64,000 bases of DNA, taken from Granulosicoccus sp045110475. GTDB taxonomy: Bacteria > Pseudomonadota > Gammaproteobacteria > Granulosicoccales > Granulosicoccaceae. The position numbers and the translations under genes were made by a program. The notes under the pieces are model-generated. The model did no database searches and had not been told where the DNA came from. It saw only the letters and a program-made list of their open reading frames with translations. Shown in pieces: positions 1-8,792 of the stretch (its first letter is position 1; every line of letters begins with the position of its first letter). The DNA lies in contig JBGCGC010000018.1 in NCBI GenBank assembly GCA_045110475.1, positions 1 to 64,000 on the forward strand, written 5' to 3'.

Positions 1-142
1 CCCACTTTTGGCCAAATTTTGCGCTCATTTTCGTCACTTAGCCAGCTAAACTCCTCAAATGAGCACAAAATTTGACTCAAAATTGGACTACTCTCGCTCG
101 ATCGCTTTCTACGGGGCCGCCTCCGGTCGCGCAGGCTCCTAG
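1..142. repeat. Palindromic repeat element, copy A (truncated at window edge)
   Basis: This is the right 142 bp of an element that is complete at 57123-57289 (opposite orientation) and 27541-27707 (same orientation). It contains the internal inverted repeat (CAAATTTTGCGCTCATTT near 13-30, answered by AAATGAGC.CAAAATTTG near 57-74) and ends in GCAGGCTCCTAG at 131-142. Compared with the other copies it carries a 15-bp insertion (GGGGCCGCCTCCGGT, about 113-127) just before the terminal repeat. About 40 bp of its left end lie outside the window. Beyond 142 the sequence AGCCTGCG mirrors the terminus, extending the palindrome. Positions 143-310 show nothing else that can be supported. Confidence 0.85.
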
Positions 143-310
143 CCTGCGTAGCTGGGTATAGGCCTCTCTCAGTGTATTTTATCTGGGCCTCTACGCTATC
201 AGTAACTCTGCAGTGAGGGCCTGTCAGGCACCAGCGTCAGGCGAATGATCGCACTCAGGGAATCGTTTCACCTCAAGAATATAACGATTGTTTGGTCGCG
301 TCGGGCGGTC

Positions 311-1012
311 TTAGTGACTGTTGCGCAGATACGTTATTTTCATCGGGGATTCGAACGCATAGCCAATGGGAGCACCGAGTTCGATGAACCGCTCCCGTAC
401 AGCATCTGCACGCACTTGAGCTTCTGAATAATGCGTGTTGTACGATTTACTCGCGTAGCGTGAGGCGTACTCTTCCCATGACTGGTATTGAATGGGAACA
501 CGGTAGCTGATGATATCTGACTGAGTGAAGTATTTTTGCCCGAAATGATCGAGCGCTTCTTGTGCTGACTGACGTACCTGCTGCTCATCATGAAACAAGC
601 GCATGACCTCATTCAGCGCACCCGTTGCCACAGGTTCCATGGCGTACACAAATCCGTCCGGCTTTAGTATCCGATGGATTTCCCTGAACACCTCCGGGTA
701 GAGATTGGCAGGGATATGGTGCAGGCTGTAAGGAAACAATACGCCATCAACCGAGTGCGGGTCTGCCGGTACATTTTCAGCGCCTGTTTGCGCAAATGAC
801 ACGTTGGCCATCGGAGTAGCGCTTTGATTTTTTTGTGCCTGTACAGGATCCGGGTCGATGGCCAGAACGGTGGCCCCGCGAGCCGCCAGGGCCTGTGATA
901 AATGCATGCCGCCACAACCGGCATCGACAAGAGATAATCCATCAATGCTCAGGAATTGGTCGATTGCCTCCAGATCGCTGCACAGGCCCAGATCGTATTT
1001 TCGCAAGTTCAT
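311..1012 (-). CDS. Class I SAM-dependent methyltransferase
   Basis: A 233-residue protein with the Rossmann methyltransferase signature: motif I VDAGCGGMHLSQALA (about residues 30-44), an acidic residue after beta 2 (AIDPD), and the Methyltransf_11-like stretch FPYSLHHIP followed by FREIHRILKPDGFVYAMEP. This fits a small-molecule or lipid methyltransferase; the substrate cannot be read from sequence. It stands alone: its 5' side faces a 310-bp gap and its 3' side runs toward repeat copy A. Family assignment is secure, function is not. Confidence 0.85.
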   Translation of the reverse strand: MNLRKYDLGLCSDLEAIDQFLSIDGLSLVDAGCGGMHLSQALAARGATVLAIDPDPVQAQKNQSATPMANVSFAQTGAENVPADPHSVDGVLFPYSLHHIPANLYPEVFREIHRILKPDGFVYAMEPVATGALNEVMRLFHDEQQVRQSAQEALDHFGQKYFTQSDIISYRVPIQYQSWEEYASRYASKSYNTHYSEAQVRADAVRERFIELGAPIGYAFESPMKITYLRNSH

Positions 1013-1322
1013 ACAATAAAACTCGTTGGAAATCGGCAGTATCCACTTGTCTGTATCACTAGTGTAGTGTGACCTTCAAACGCTTCAAACAGAGACCACC
1101 AAAACGCCCTCAGCAAGGCGCTGTTCTTGACAAGGATGAGTATACACGGAGCTTTTCTAACGCTGGGCTGGCGGTGGTGCGGACGAGTGTGTTAACGAAT
1201 TACCCGCGTGGCCCACCAGGATATAGTAGGGCATTCTTACGCTCCACTTGCTGTTTGCACTAAATCATCCATAACTCCGTGCGGTATTTTCAGACCGCAT
1301 GAGCAATTATCGCAATCAGGCG
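1013..1322. other. Intergenic region with a small inverted repeat
   Basis: No convincing gene is present; the short ORFs here lack motifs and ribosome binding sites. It holds the promoter side of the methyltransferase gene and the 3' side of the phosphoribosyltransferase gene. An inverted repeat TGCGGT-N8-ACCGCA lies at 1280-1299, about 24 bp past the end of the latter gene. It has no T-run, so a terminator role is only a possibility. Confidence 0.4.
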
Positions 1323-1973
1323 TCAAACACGTCCTGCATTCGGGAATGTTTTTGATGCTTGATATTGATTGAAGCTTTCAAGATACTGCGCATTGCACTG
1401 AGTCTGCCAATCTGATCCCGGAACAACGGCCGATGCGCAAGCGTATTGTTTTCGATAACCACGCGTTCGCTCATTCTCCTCTATGGCAATGGCAGCCATA
1501 CCGGCAACTATGCCTTGTTGTTGTTCAACCAGCCTGATGGCGCCATCCATTGTACCGCCAGTTTCCACCCACTGATCGGCTAGTAGTACCCGGGTGCCAG
1601 CGGCAAATGCAGGCGTTCGCATTTCCATGTTTTGCACACGACCCGAATAGTTGCCAAACTCTACGCTGTCGGTGTCTACGCACAATTTACCCGCTTTCCG
1701 GATAGGTAGAAATCCCACCTTACGTCTTGTGGCTAAACCAGCTCCCAGCACGAAACCCATAGCATCAAGACCCGCAACCAAATCAAAGTCCACCGATTTT
1801 AAATCGTCGATCAAATCATCCAGCAAATCTTCAAAGGCTTGTGAATTTATATAGATAGAGGTCGGGTCGAGCCATGCAAATTTTTCACCCTTGGTATTGG
1901 GCGACATGATGGACAAATACCAGCGATTATCTCGAGGCCCCAGTGCCCGATCCGATTCGGATTCTTTATTCAA
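1323..1973 (-). CDS. Adenine-phosphoribosyltransferase-like protein
   Basis: A 216-residue type I phosphoribosyltransferase fold. The PRPP-binding loop is recognisable as VLLADQWVETGGTMDGAI (about residues 129-146), and FDLVAGLDAMGFVLGAGLATRRKVGFLPIRK resembles the substrate-side region of adenine phosphoribosyltransferases. It starts with TTG at 1973, which overlaps the TGA of the upstream gene (TTGA), with AGGGGA about 8 bases before it, so the two genes look translationally coupled. The partner is a TIM-barrel protein, suggesting a joint nucleotide or nucleoside-analogue step. It may be a specialised PRTase rather than housekeeping Apt, because the loop reads ADQWVETGGT rather than the usual DDxxATGGT. 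Confidence 0.75.
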   Translation of the reverse strand: MNKESESDRALGPRDNRWYLSIMSPNTKGEKFAWLDPTSIYINSQAFEDLLDDLIDDLKSVDFDLVAGLDAMGFVLGAGLATRRKVGFLPIRKAGKLCVDTDSVEFGNYSGRVQNMEMRTPAFAAGTRVLLADQWVETGGTMDGAIRLVEQQQGIVAGMAAIAIEENERTRGYRKQYACASAVVPGSDWQTQCNAQYLESFNQYQASKTFPNAGRV

Positions 1974-2806
1974 TGTGTTCCCCTGTCATGTGCGTCGCCA
2001 ATGGCCTGAGTTACGGTCAGCAATCGCTTGAGTTTTTGTTGATCAATGTTGTAAAAATCGTTGTCAAGATTGATTCCGGTAGCTACCAGGAAGCAATCTA
2101 CATCTGCATAGCATGTGGCGTTTTCGGGCGTAATTCCCGAAGCTAGAGCCAGCACATGCTCGCCGATGTGTTGCCGAAACACCTCGATCTTGTCAGTTTC
2201 AGCTTCAATACCTGTGGCATAGCCTGACGTACACACTACGTCCATGAAATGGGTGGCAATTTCAGCTGACGCCCCATAGTGCTCCGGACTGACTTCTCGT
2301 TGCTTCTTGAAACAGGTCCCGCCCAGATAGAGACCATTCCAGGCAGAATTTGCTCTCGCCCGTTGTATCTTGTTGGCTTGTGTTTGATCTGCTATCGATG
2401 CGCGCTCATCAATACACGCATCATCTGCCCAGTACGCATCAATCCGACAGCCTTCGTCATGCAAGTGTCCCAGTACCGGAAACGCATGTTCACCAGTTAC
2501 CGCCAGAAAATTAAGACCCAGCCAGAGCTCTGGATAACGTTGTCGAATGGCACGAACGATAGGCAAGAACGGTTCAACCGGAAAATCGTGGTTGATCATG
2601 AAGATGCCAGCGACTCCGGCATCCAATGCGATATCAATATTGCGCGCGGTCTGTCTTTCATCAAGGACATGGATGACCGGGGTTACGACAGGCCCTGGAC
2701 TGTTGAACTTCTGATGGAATTCGATTCGGTTCATCATTGGAAACATAGCGTCAATCAACCGATAAAAGAAATTTATATTATTTATGTTTGTATTAATATT
2801 GGACAT
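1970..2806 (-). CDS. BtpA/SgcQ-like TIM-barrel protein
   Basis: Up to 278 residues. Successive beta/alpha units are visible (VVTPVIHVLD, AGVAGIFMINHDF, LWLGLNFLAV, MDVVCTSGYATG, LALASGITPEN, VDCFLVATGI), and the late SGITPEN plus VATGI pattern is typical of phosphate-binding barrels such as the BtpA/SgcQ group. That family assignment is tentative and no reaction is known for most members. The first 20 residues are Asn/Ile-rich and look non-coding; ATGs at 2746, 2737 or 2734 (MNRIEF) are alternative starts. It is co-transcribed with the phosphoribosyltransferase gene and divergent from the LysR gene only 24-100 bp away, so it is a likely target of that regulator. Confidence 0.6.
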   Translation of the reverse strand: MSNINTNINNINFFYRLIDAMFPMMNRIEFHQKFNSPGPVVTPVIHVLDERQTARNIDIALDAGVAGIFMINHDFPVEPFLPIVRAIRQRYPELWLGLNFLAVTGEHAFPVLGHLHDEGCRIDAYWADDACIDERASIADQTQANKIQRARANSAWNGLYLGGTCFKKQREVSPEHYGASAEIATHFMDVVCTSGYATGIEAETDKIEVFRQHIGEHVLALASGITPENATCYADVDCFLVATGINLDNDFYNIDQQKLKRLLTVTQAIGDAHDRGTH

Positions 2807-2829
2807 TCGATGAGGAGGGAATTCACCTG

Positions 2830-3702
2830 ATGTCCAATAGAAACATCCCCATTGACCTGTTACGCACCTTGATCACCATCTCTGAGGTTGGCGGCTTCAC
2901 ACGTGCAGCGGCTCTTTTAGGACGAACGCAGCCTGCCATCAGCCTGCAAATCAAACGCCTGGAACAGCTACTGGGTGCCAGGCTCTTGTCCCAGTCGGGT
3001 CAGAAAACCCTATTGAGTGATGACGGACAGAGGTTGGCAGTCTATGCGCGGCAAATTTTAAGGCTCAATGATGAGGCCTTCGCACAGTTTTCCACTGAGC
3101 TGCCGGATGGTTCCTTGCGTGTAGGTTTACCCACCGATTTTTCGACGGCCTACCTGCAGGATGCAATTATGCAATACGGGCAAAACATGCAGGGCACTCA
3201 ACTTGAAATTCATTGCGGATTGTCCGCTAATCTGCTCGATGAACTGCATCGGGCAGAGCACGATGTCATTGTTGCGCTTTATTCAGACGAGGATAATCAA
3301 TATCTATCCCATCATTGGCTGCAACAGCCTGTGTGGGTTTGTTCTGAGCGTTTAAAACTTTGCAAAGACCAGCCGGTCCCGATTATTGCGCACTACGAGG
3401 GCTGCGCTTACCGAGAGCGTATGACCTCCGTATTGAGCAGAGAGCGGCGACAATGGAATATCGTATTCTCAGCACCGGGTATCGCCGAAGTTCAAAAAGC
3501 AGTACTGTCCTCGTTTGGCGTGACCGCACTGACGAAAAAGACACAGCTTAGCGGTATGCGAATATTAAAGGAAAGTGAGGGATTTCCTGCCCTGCCCGCT
3601 ATCCATGTTGGAATTTTCTACCGCCACTCCCAGATATCCAAGGTTGGACTTTTGCTAGTAGAGCACCTGAATAACCTGCTTTCCGAGGCAGCAGAAACCT
3701 AG
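2830..3702 (+). CDS. LysR-family transcriptional regulator
   Basis: A 290-residue LysR-type regulator: N-terminal winged helix-turn-helix (residues 5-65, with FTRAAALLGRTQPAISLQIKRLE) and a C-terminal periplasmic-binding-like effector domain. A strong Shine-Dalgarno (GAGGAGG at about 2811-2817) precedes the ATG. It is divergent from the TIM-barrel/PRTase pair and upstream of the ABC importer operon transcribed in the same direction, so it could control either or both. The effector is unknown. Confidence 0.9.
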   Translation: MSNRNIPIDLLRTLITISEVGGFTRAAALLGRTQPAISLQIKRLEQLLGARLLSQSGQKTLLSDDGQRLAVYARQILRLNDEAFAQFSTELPDGSLRVGLPTDFSTAYLQDAIMQYGQNMQGTQLEIHCGLSANLLDELHRAEHDVIVALYSDEDNQYLSHHWLQQPVWVCSERLKLCKDQPVPIIAHYEGCAYRERMTSVLSRERRQWNIVFSAPGIAEVQKAVLSSFGVTALTKKTQLSGMRILKESEGFPALPAIHVGIFYRHSQISKVGLLLVEHLNNLLSEAAET

Positions 3703-3926
3703 CAGAGCGTCTTGTACGTCACAGATTGATTGTTGGCAAAGTTGGAACGACACCAGCAAAAGCCGCCTTGATGACGACGCAGGGTCAATACCATGCGATT
3801 GATCTCAAGCAGGTACCCATTGGGCGAGCATTTATGGTACTTATTATTCAATAAATATGATTAACTTCCTTAATCCGCTTTGCAAACTTAACATCAACAC
3901 TCAACGGTTTATTAGAGGGCATCTCC

Positions 3927-5063
3927 ATGAACGAGCCAAAAAAAGACACGGTTGCGAACAAACCTCGCCGCGACTTGTTGAAATACTCACTGGCAGCCGG
4001 TATCGGTTTCCCATTTATCCGTAGTGCTAAAGCTGCTCCTACAGAAATTAACATGCTCGCGTGGTACGGCCACGGAGAGCCCGATGTCGTTGCTGCCTAT
4101 GAAGAAGCCAATAACGTCAAGTTCAACGCTAAGTACTACGCTGGCGGTGACAACATGCTCGCCCTGGTTTCACAGTCACCACCGGGTACCTATGACCTGA
4201 TTCTATCGGACGGTGAATTTGTCCAGCAGCTTAATGCAGCAGGATATATCGAAGAACTTGATGCTGCAGACTACAATTTCGACGACATGTTGCACGATGA
4301 CTTCAAGAATTTTCCGGGTCACTGGAAGGATGGCAAGCTGTTTTCGGTGATGGTGAGGTTTGGACATCTCGGCGTCTCATACAACAAGAATGCCATGTCG
4401 GTTGAGGAGGCCATGAGTTATGAAGGTTTCTGGAAGCCAGAACTTGCCGGAAAAGTCGGACACTTCGACTGGCATCTGCCCAATCTCGGCATGATGAGCC
4501 TGTATAACGGCAACGGTGCAAAGCTGTGGGATGTTGATGATGCAGGCTGGAAAGCAATACAGGAGACCGCCCTGTCATTGCGCCCTCAGGTTGGCGGTTT
4601 TTTCGACTATGGAGGCACATTCAACTCGCTGAAGAACGGCGAAATGCAAGCCATGTGCGGCATAGGTGACTGGATAACCGGCGTCCTTGAAAAAGACGGT
4701 GCACCTGTGGCCTCGGTTGTTCCGAAAGAAGGAGGTATACAATTCACCGAATCCTACTCTTTGGGAAAAGGGAGCTCCAAGGCTGAAGAAGTCAAAAAGT
4801 TCATACAGCACATGTTGTCGCCTGAAGGGCAATTACGATCAACGGAAATGGCTGCCTACCCTGCGTTTTGCGTAACAGAAGGTGGACGCGCTCTGTTAAA
4901 CGATGTCAACCCGGCTGAAGCTGAACGCAGCGGCCAGATAGCCGGTGCCGCCAATGACCCTATCAGACTGATTAACGAGGGGCGTATCCACTACCGCGAT
5001 ATTCCCATACAACAGAGTCTCGAAGACTGGAACGACTTCTGGTCTGACTACAAGAATGCGTAG
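3927..5063 (+). CDS. Tat-exported ABC substrate-binding protein (PotD-like)
   Basis: A 378-residue extracellular solute-binding protein. The N-terminus has a twin-arginine motif (RRDLLKYS, about residues 14-21), a hydrophobic stretch and a likely cleavage site after SAKA, so export by Tat is predicted. The mature part (INMLAWYGHGEPDVVAAYEE..., YDLILSDGEFVQQLNAAGYIEELDAADY) matches the spermidine/putrescine-binding class. GAGGG precedes the ATG by 7 bases. It heads a four-gene operon with two permeases and an ATPase. The true substrate may be a polyamine or another organic cation or amino acid derivative. Confidence 0.88.
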   Translation: MNEPKKDTVANKPRRDLLKYSLAAGIGFPFIRSAKAAPTEINMLAWYGHGEPDVVAAYEEANNVKFNAKYYAGGDNMLALVSQSPPGTYDLILSDGEFVQQLNAAGYIEELDAADYNFDDMLHDDFKNFPGHWKDGKLFSVMVRFGHLGVSYNKNAMSVEEAMSYEGFWKPELAGKVGHFDWHLPNLGMMSLYNGNGAKLWDVDDAGWKAIQETALSLRPQVGGFFDYGGTFNSLKNGEMQAMCGIGDWITGVLEKDGAPVASVVPKEGGIQFTESYSLGKGSSKAEEVKKFIQHMLSPEGQLRSTEMAAYPAFCVTEGGRALLNDVNPAEAERSGQIAGAANDPIRLINEGRIHYRDIPIQQSLEDWNDFWSDYKNA

Positions 5064-5147
5064 TTAGCCGAATTCAGTATCCGCCACCGTGTATCTTGCC
5101 CCAAAATTGCACATTGCCAGTAACCGTTTGGTGCAGGGTACACACGC

Positions 5148-6008
5148 GTGAATTCCGATGAGCAAAAAAATCGGATTGACGGATATGCGCTAGCGTGGCG
5201 GATCCCCATCATTCTATGGCAAACCCTGTTTTTTGTCGGCCCATTGCTATTTCTTATCGCCATGTCATTTTTCGTGGTCAAGAATTACCGAATGGTCGAG
5301 ACATTCGATCTGGCTGCATGGGAGCGAATTCTTTCTCGTGGATACTTCTGGAGTAGCTATTTATATACGTTTGGAATGGCTACTCTATCTACCCTGCTTG
5401 CCACCATTCTTGCGTTTCCTGCCTCCTATGCACTGGCATTCAAGGTGTCTGACAACGTTCGACGCTGGGCGGTGTTTTTTCTGATCGTTCCATTCTTCAC
5501 CAGCTATCTGGTAAGAACCTTTTCGTGGTACGTCATTCTTGCAGAAACAGGGGTTGTCAATTCGATGCTGGCGATCATCGGTTTGGGCCCGTTCACCATG
5601 CTCAATACCGCGTTTGGAACACTGGTAGGTTACATGACACTGGTATTGCCGCTGCTGGTTATTTTGCAGACCTTGTCCATGAGTCAGATCGACAGGAACC
5701 TTGTCGAGGCTGCTCACAATCTGGGTTGTGGCAGACTACGAACTGTTTTTTCCGTCATCGTTCCTTTGGCAAAAACGGGACTGATTGTCGGTGCGCTGTT
5801 TTGCTTCATTTTGTCATTTGGCGACTTTATTAGTCCTTACTATCTCGGTGGGTCTACTCCTCCCACCCTGTCAATCCTGATCATTGACACCACCAAGTCC
5901 GGACAGCAGTGGCCCCGCGCCGCCGTCGTGGCTATCTGTATGATGACCACCTTGTTTGTTATTGCTTTTGTATCCATCTGGTTTGCCTACCGGAAGCCTA
6001 CGTCATGA
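5148..6008 (+). CDS. ABC transporter permease (PotB-like)
   Basis: A 286-residue inner-membrane permease with about six hydrophobic segments, beginning FVGPLLFLIAMSFF. The EAA loop contacting the ATPase is visible as EAAHNLGCGRLRTVFSVIVPLAKTG (about residues 188-212). The start is GTG at 5148; no nearby in-frame ATG gives a full first membrane segment. It overlaps the next permease gene by ATGA. It pairs with the following protein to form the heterodimeric channel of a PotABCD-type importer. Confidence 0.88.
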   Translation: MNSDEQKNRIDGYALAWRIPIILWQTLFFVGPLLFLIAMSFFVVKNYRMVETFDLAAWERILSRGYFWSSYLYTFGMATLSTLLATILAFPASYALAFKVSDNVRRWAVFFLIVPFFTSYLVRTFSWYVILAETGVVNSMLAIIGLGPFTMLNTAFGTLVGYMTLVLPLLVILQTLSMSQIDRNLVEAAHNLGCGRLRTVFSVIVPLAKTGLIVGALFCFILSFGDFISPYYLGGSTPPTLSILIIDTTKSGQQWPRAAVVAICMMTTLFVIAFVSIWFAYRKPTS

Positions 6009-6808
6009 TCAAGGATGGCGTCATCAGTTTCTTGTTGAAAGTCTATCTTGTCATCCTGTTCCTGTTTGTCTTTGCTCCCATTGCGGCTAGTGTTGTCTTT
6101 TCATTTAATTCCGACAGGTTTCCAACGATTCCGCTCGGTAATTTCACTCTGGATTGGTATCAACAGATAATTAACGATCCGGATATGCTCACCGCCGCAC
6201 TAAACAGCATATTCGTGGCCATCTGCTCAGCCGTTATCGCCACATTTATCGGATTCTGCACGGCTTATTCGGACTACCGATACGAGTTTCGTTTCAAGGG
6301 TCCCTATCTCGCGTTAGCGCTGCTTCCGCCGACCATACCGCTGATTATTATGGCATTGGCCATGCTTGCGTGGCTATCCAGGTTCGGATTGTCCGGATCT
6401 ATTTTCTCAATAATCCTTGCTCACACCGTGTTGTGTACGCCGTTTGCCATGGCCATAATTCGACTACGCCTGAATCAGATGGATGCGAGTCTTGAAGCTG
6501 CTGCGTGGAATCTCGGCGCTTCTGAATGGAGAACCATGCGTGAAGTGGTGATTCCTTTTACGCGTCCTGCCATTGTGTCTTCACTGTGCCTGACGGCGGC
6601 GGTATCGTTTGATGAATTTGCCGTCGCATGGTTTGTATCAGGACTGAACAAAACCATTCCCGTAGTGATACTTGAAATCGTTCAGGGCAACATTGATCCT
6701 CGCGTCAATGCCATGGGCACCTTTGTTTTCCTGACATCCATGACGCTTGTTGTTGTGGCACAAATAATTTTTATGAAAAACCAAAAGAACGGAACTTCAC
6801 GTGACTGA
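6005..6808 (+). CDS. ABC transporter permease (PotC-like)
   Basis: A 267-residue second permease. An upstream in-frame start at 5909 would bury it in the previous gene; the ATG at 6005 (MIKDGVISFLLK) overlaps the preceding TGA and is preferred. It shows the usual six membrane segments, starting VILFLFVFAPIAASVVFSF, and the EAA motif EAAAWNLGASEWRTMREVVIPFTRPA. It acts with the PotB-like protein in the membrane. Its 3' end overlaps the ATPase gene by 8 bases. Confidence 0.88.
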   Translation: MIKDGVISFLLKVYLVILFLFVFAPIAASVVFSFNSDRFPTIPLGNFTLDWYQQIINDPDMLTAALNSIFVAICSAVIATFIGFCTAYSDYRYEFRFKGPYLALALLPPTIPLIIMALAMLAWLSRFGLSGSIFSIILAHTVLCTPFAMAIIRLRLNQMDASLEAAAWNLGASEWRTMREVVIPFTRPAIVSSLCLTAAVSFDEFAVAWFVSGLNKTIPVVILEIVQGNIDPRVNAMGTFVFLTSMTLVVVAQIIFMKNQKNGTSRD

Positions 6809-7883
6809 ACCACTTGTCCAATTCAAGAACGTCGTAAAACGCTTCGATGATTTTGTCGCGGTCAAGAAAATAAATCTTGATATCCATGAAGGTGAATTCA
6901 TTGCCCTAATGGGTCCTTCAGGGTGCGGTAAAACTACAACTCTAAGGCTACTGGCAGGGCTTGAAACTCCGAGTGAGGGTGACATTACACTCGCTGGAAA
7001 ACTCATGAACAATGTCAAGGCACATGAGCGCGAGACACCGCTGGTGTGGCAATCACTGGCCTTGTTTCCTTTCCTGAATGCCCGTCAGAACGTAGAATTT
7101 GGTTTGAAGATGCGAGGAATCGAACCAGATACAAGACGCGACAAGGCGACACAATGGTTGGAGAGGTTAGGCATGGGTGAGTTTCTGGAACGCGATGTCT
7201 CACAGCTGTCAGGTGGACAAAGACAACGGGTAGCACTTGCTCGGGCCTTGGTGACTGAGCCACGAATTCTCTTGCTTGACGAACCGTTATCGGCACTGGA
7301 CGCACATCTGGTAATCCGCATGCAAGGGGTACTGACAAAACTGCAGCGCGAACTTGGAATAACGTTCGTATACGTCACGCATTCTCAGTCTGAAGCCTTT
7401 GCCATGGCCGATCGTATCGTCATCATGGGTGAGGGGCACGTGATGCAGACCGGATCGGCAAGACAAATCTACCGGACACCGAAAAATCGCTTTGTCGCTG
7501 AATTTGTTGGTCGTAACAACATTTTGACCGGCACTGTTGAATCAGTGTTGGCAGATACTCTTGCGGTAAACACACCTTGCGGCACTTTTACAGTTGCTAA
7601 ACCCGGCAGTCGTTCTTTTCAGACTTCAGATCCGATCAGTTTTTCAGTATCGGCTGACCTGGTGACTCTCTCCACAGAGCGTGACCATACTAACAATTGT
7701 GTTGAATGCAATCTGATTTCTGAAGAATTTGTAGGCTCGGTGGTGACGCTGTTTCTGGAGGCCAATGACGGCACTGAACTCAAGGCACAAGTGCAGGAAA
7801 AAGAACTGGAGAAGATTAATCCAAAGCTCCAGATTCCGTACTACATCAGTTGGCCAGCGAGGAGTGCCCATGTGTTGGAGTAA
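6801..7883 (+). CDS. ABC transporter ATP-binding protein (PotA-like)
   Basis: A 360-residue ATPase with Walker A GPSGCGKTT (about residues 39-47), signature LSGGQRQRVALARAL, Walker B ILLLDEPLSALDAHL and the switch histidine in YVTHSQ. A C-terminal TOBE-type extension (about residues 245-360) places it in the polyamine/iron/sulfate importer subfamily. The start is GTG at 6801, inside the 3' end of the permease gene, consistent with coupled translation. In the Q-loop region VWQSLALFPFLNARQNV, the usual VFQ is VWQ, a conservative change. Confidence 0.92.
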   Translation: MTEPLVQFKNVVKRFDDFVAVKKINLDIHEGEFIALMGPSGCGKTTTLRLLAGLETPSEGDITLAGKLMNNVKAHERETPLVWQSLALFPFLNARQNVEFGLKMRGIEPDTRRDKATQWLERLGMGEFLERDVSQLSGGQRQRVALARALVTEPRILLLDEPLSALDAHLVIRMQGVLTKLQRELGITFVYVTHSQSEAFAMADRIVIMGEGHVMQTGSARQIYRTPKNRFVAEFVGRNNILTGTVESVLADTLAVNTPCGTFTVAKPGSRSFQTSDPISFSVSADLVTLSTERDHTNNCVECNLISEEFVGSVVTLFLEANDGTELKAQVQEKELEKINPKLQIPYYISWPARSAHVLE

Positions 7884-7901
7884 GGTATGCTGTTGCGACA
7901 C

Positions 7902-7934
7902 GATTCATTACCACAGCGGTGTTTGTAATGATTC
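7902..7934. terminator. Hairpin between convergent genes, possible bidirectional terminator
   Basis: GATTCATTAC at 7902-7911 pairs with GTAATGATTC at 7925-7934 with one mismatch. CAC/GTG inside the loop can add three more pairs. It sits exactly between the convergent ATPase gene and the TauE/SafE gene and overlaps the latter's stop codon. There is no long T-run, so termination is inferred from position and structure only. Confidence 0.45.
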
Positions 7935-8661
7935 AACTCGACATCAACTGATACCCATTCAGAAAGATCAATCGCAAGGCGAGTAAAGTAAGCACCCACT
8001 TCAACAACGTCTTGAATCTGTCATCAGTCATTTTCCTGAGCAATCGGGTACCGATTAAAGTGCCAAGCCAGGCCCCAATGAACAAAACCAGGATATGCGG
8101 CAGGTACTCATGCAATCCGATGCCTGCCACGAAATACGCCACGACCTTAATGCCATGTTGAAAGCCCATGGCTGCTCCATGGTTGCCAACAATCTGCTCT
8201 TTTGTCCACTTGGCCTTTGGGTGCGCTGACATCGTCAGCGGACCGGTTGCGCCAAACAATACCCCTAGTCCGCTACTCAAACCTCCACTCAACAGTGGTC
8301 GCAGTCTTGATACATCTAACCAACCGGGTAGCCAAGTGACCAGCAGAATGAAAAAGCCGACAGCTACAGCACCAGTCACGGGATCGACAAACACGACAAG
8401 CGGCACAAATGCGAACGCCCCAAGCGCAGAACCCAGCATGAAGGGTCTGAGGTAGGCCCACTCGAGTCTGGAACGATGGATGACTCCTCGGTTAGCGTTT
8501 GAGAATAATTGCGCAACTCCGTGCAATGGGATGAGGACGGTCGGTGCAAGCAATTGCGCCATGAGCGCCAGCAACAACATACCGCCGCCCAACCCGGCGA
8601 CGGCTGTTACCAGCGAGGTAAAGGTCGAGAACAAGCCAAGCGTGATGAGTTCAGCAATCAA
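7933..8661 (-). CDS. TauE/SafE-family membrane permease
   Basis: A 242-residue polytopic inner-membrane protein with about seven or eight hydrophobic helices. It has the family pattern of glycine-rich half repeats: LVTAVAGLGGGMLLLALMA near the N-terminus and SSGLGVLFGATGPLTMSA near the middle. The family exports or imports small organosulfur or carboxylated anions such as sulfoacetate or sulfite. The neighbours give no substrate clue. Confidence 0.85.
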   Translation of the reverse strand: MIAELITLGLFSTFTSLVTAVAGLGGGMLLLALMAQLLAPTVLIPLHGVAQLFSNANRGVIHRSRLEWAYLRPFMLGSALGAFAFVPLVVFVDPVTGAVAVGFFILLVTWLPGWLDVSRLRPLLSGGLSSGLGVLFGATGPLTMSAHPKAKWTKEQIVGNHGAAMGFQHGIKVVAYFVAGIGLHEYLPHILVLFIGAWLGTLIGTRLLRKMTDDRFKTLLKWVLTLLALRLIFLNGYQLMSS

Positions 8662-8792
8662 AACAATGTCCGGCGAATCGCCCCATTGGCACTAGTGACG
8701 ACGCAGGCGCCTCTGCATAATTTTGCACTTTTAAATCGGTGCTGATTCTCACAAAAACTCCTGATTCTGGTTGTTAAACAGCCTTTTAACAC

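Noticed and set aside
2279..2830. 183-codon plus-strand ORF
   Set aside because: It is antisense to the TIM-barrel gene, whose protein text is family-like; this one has no motif.
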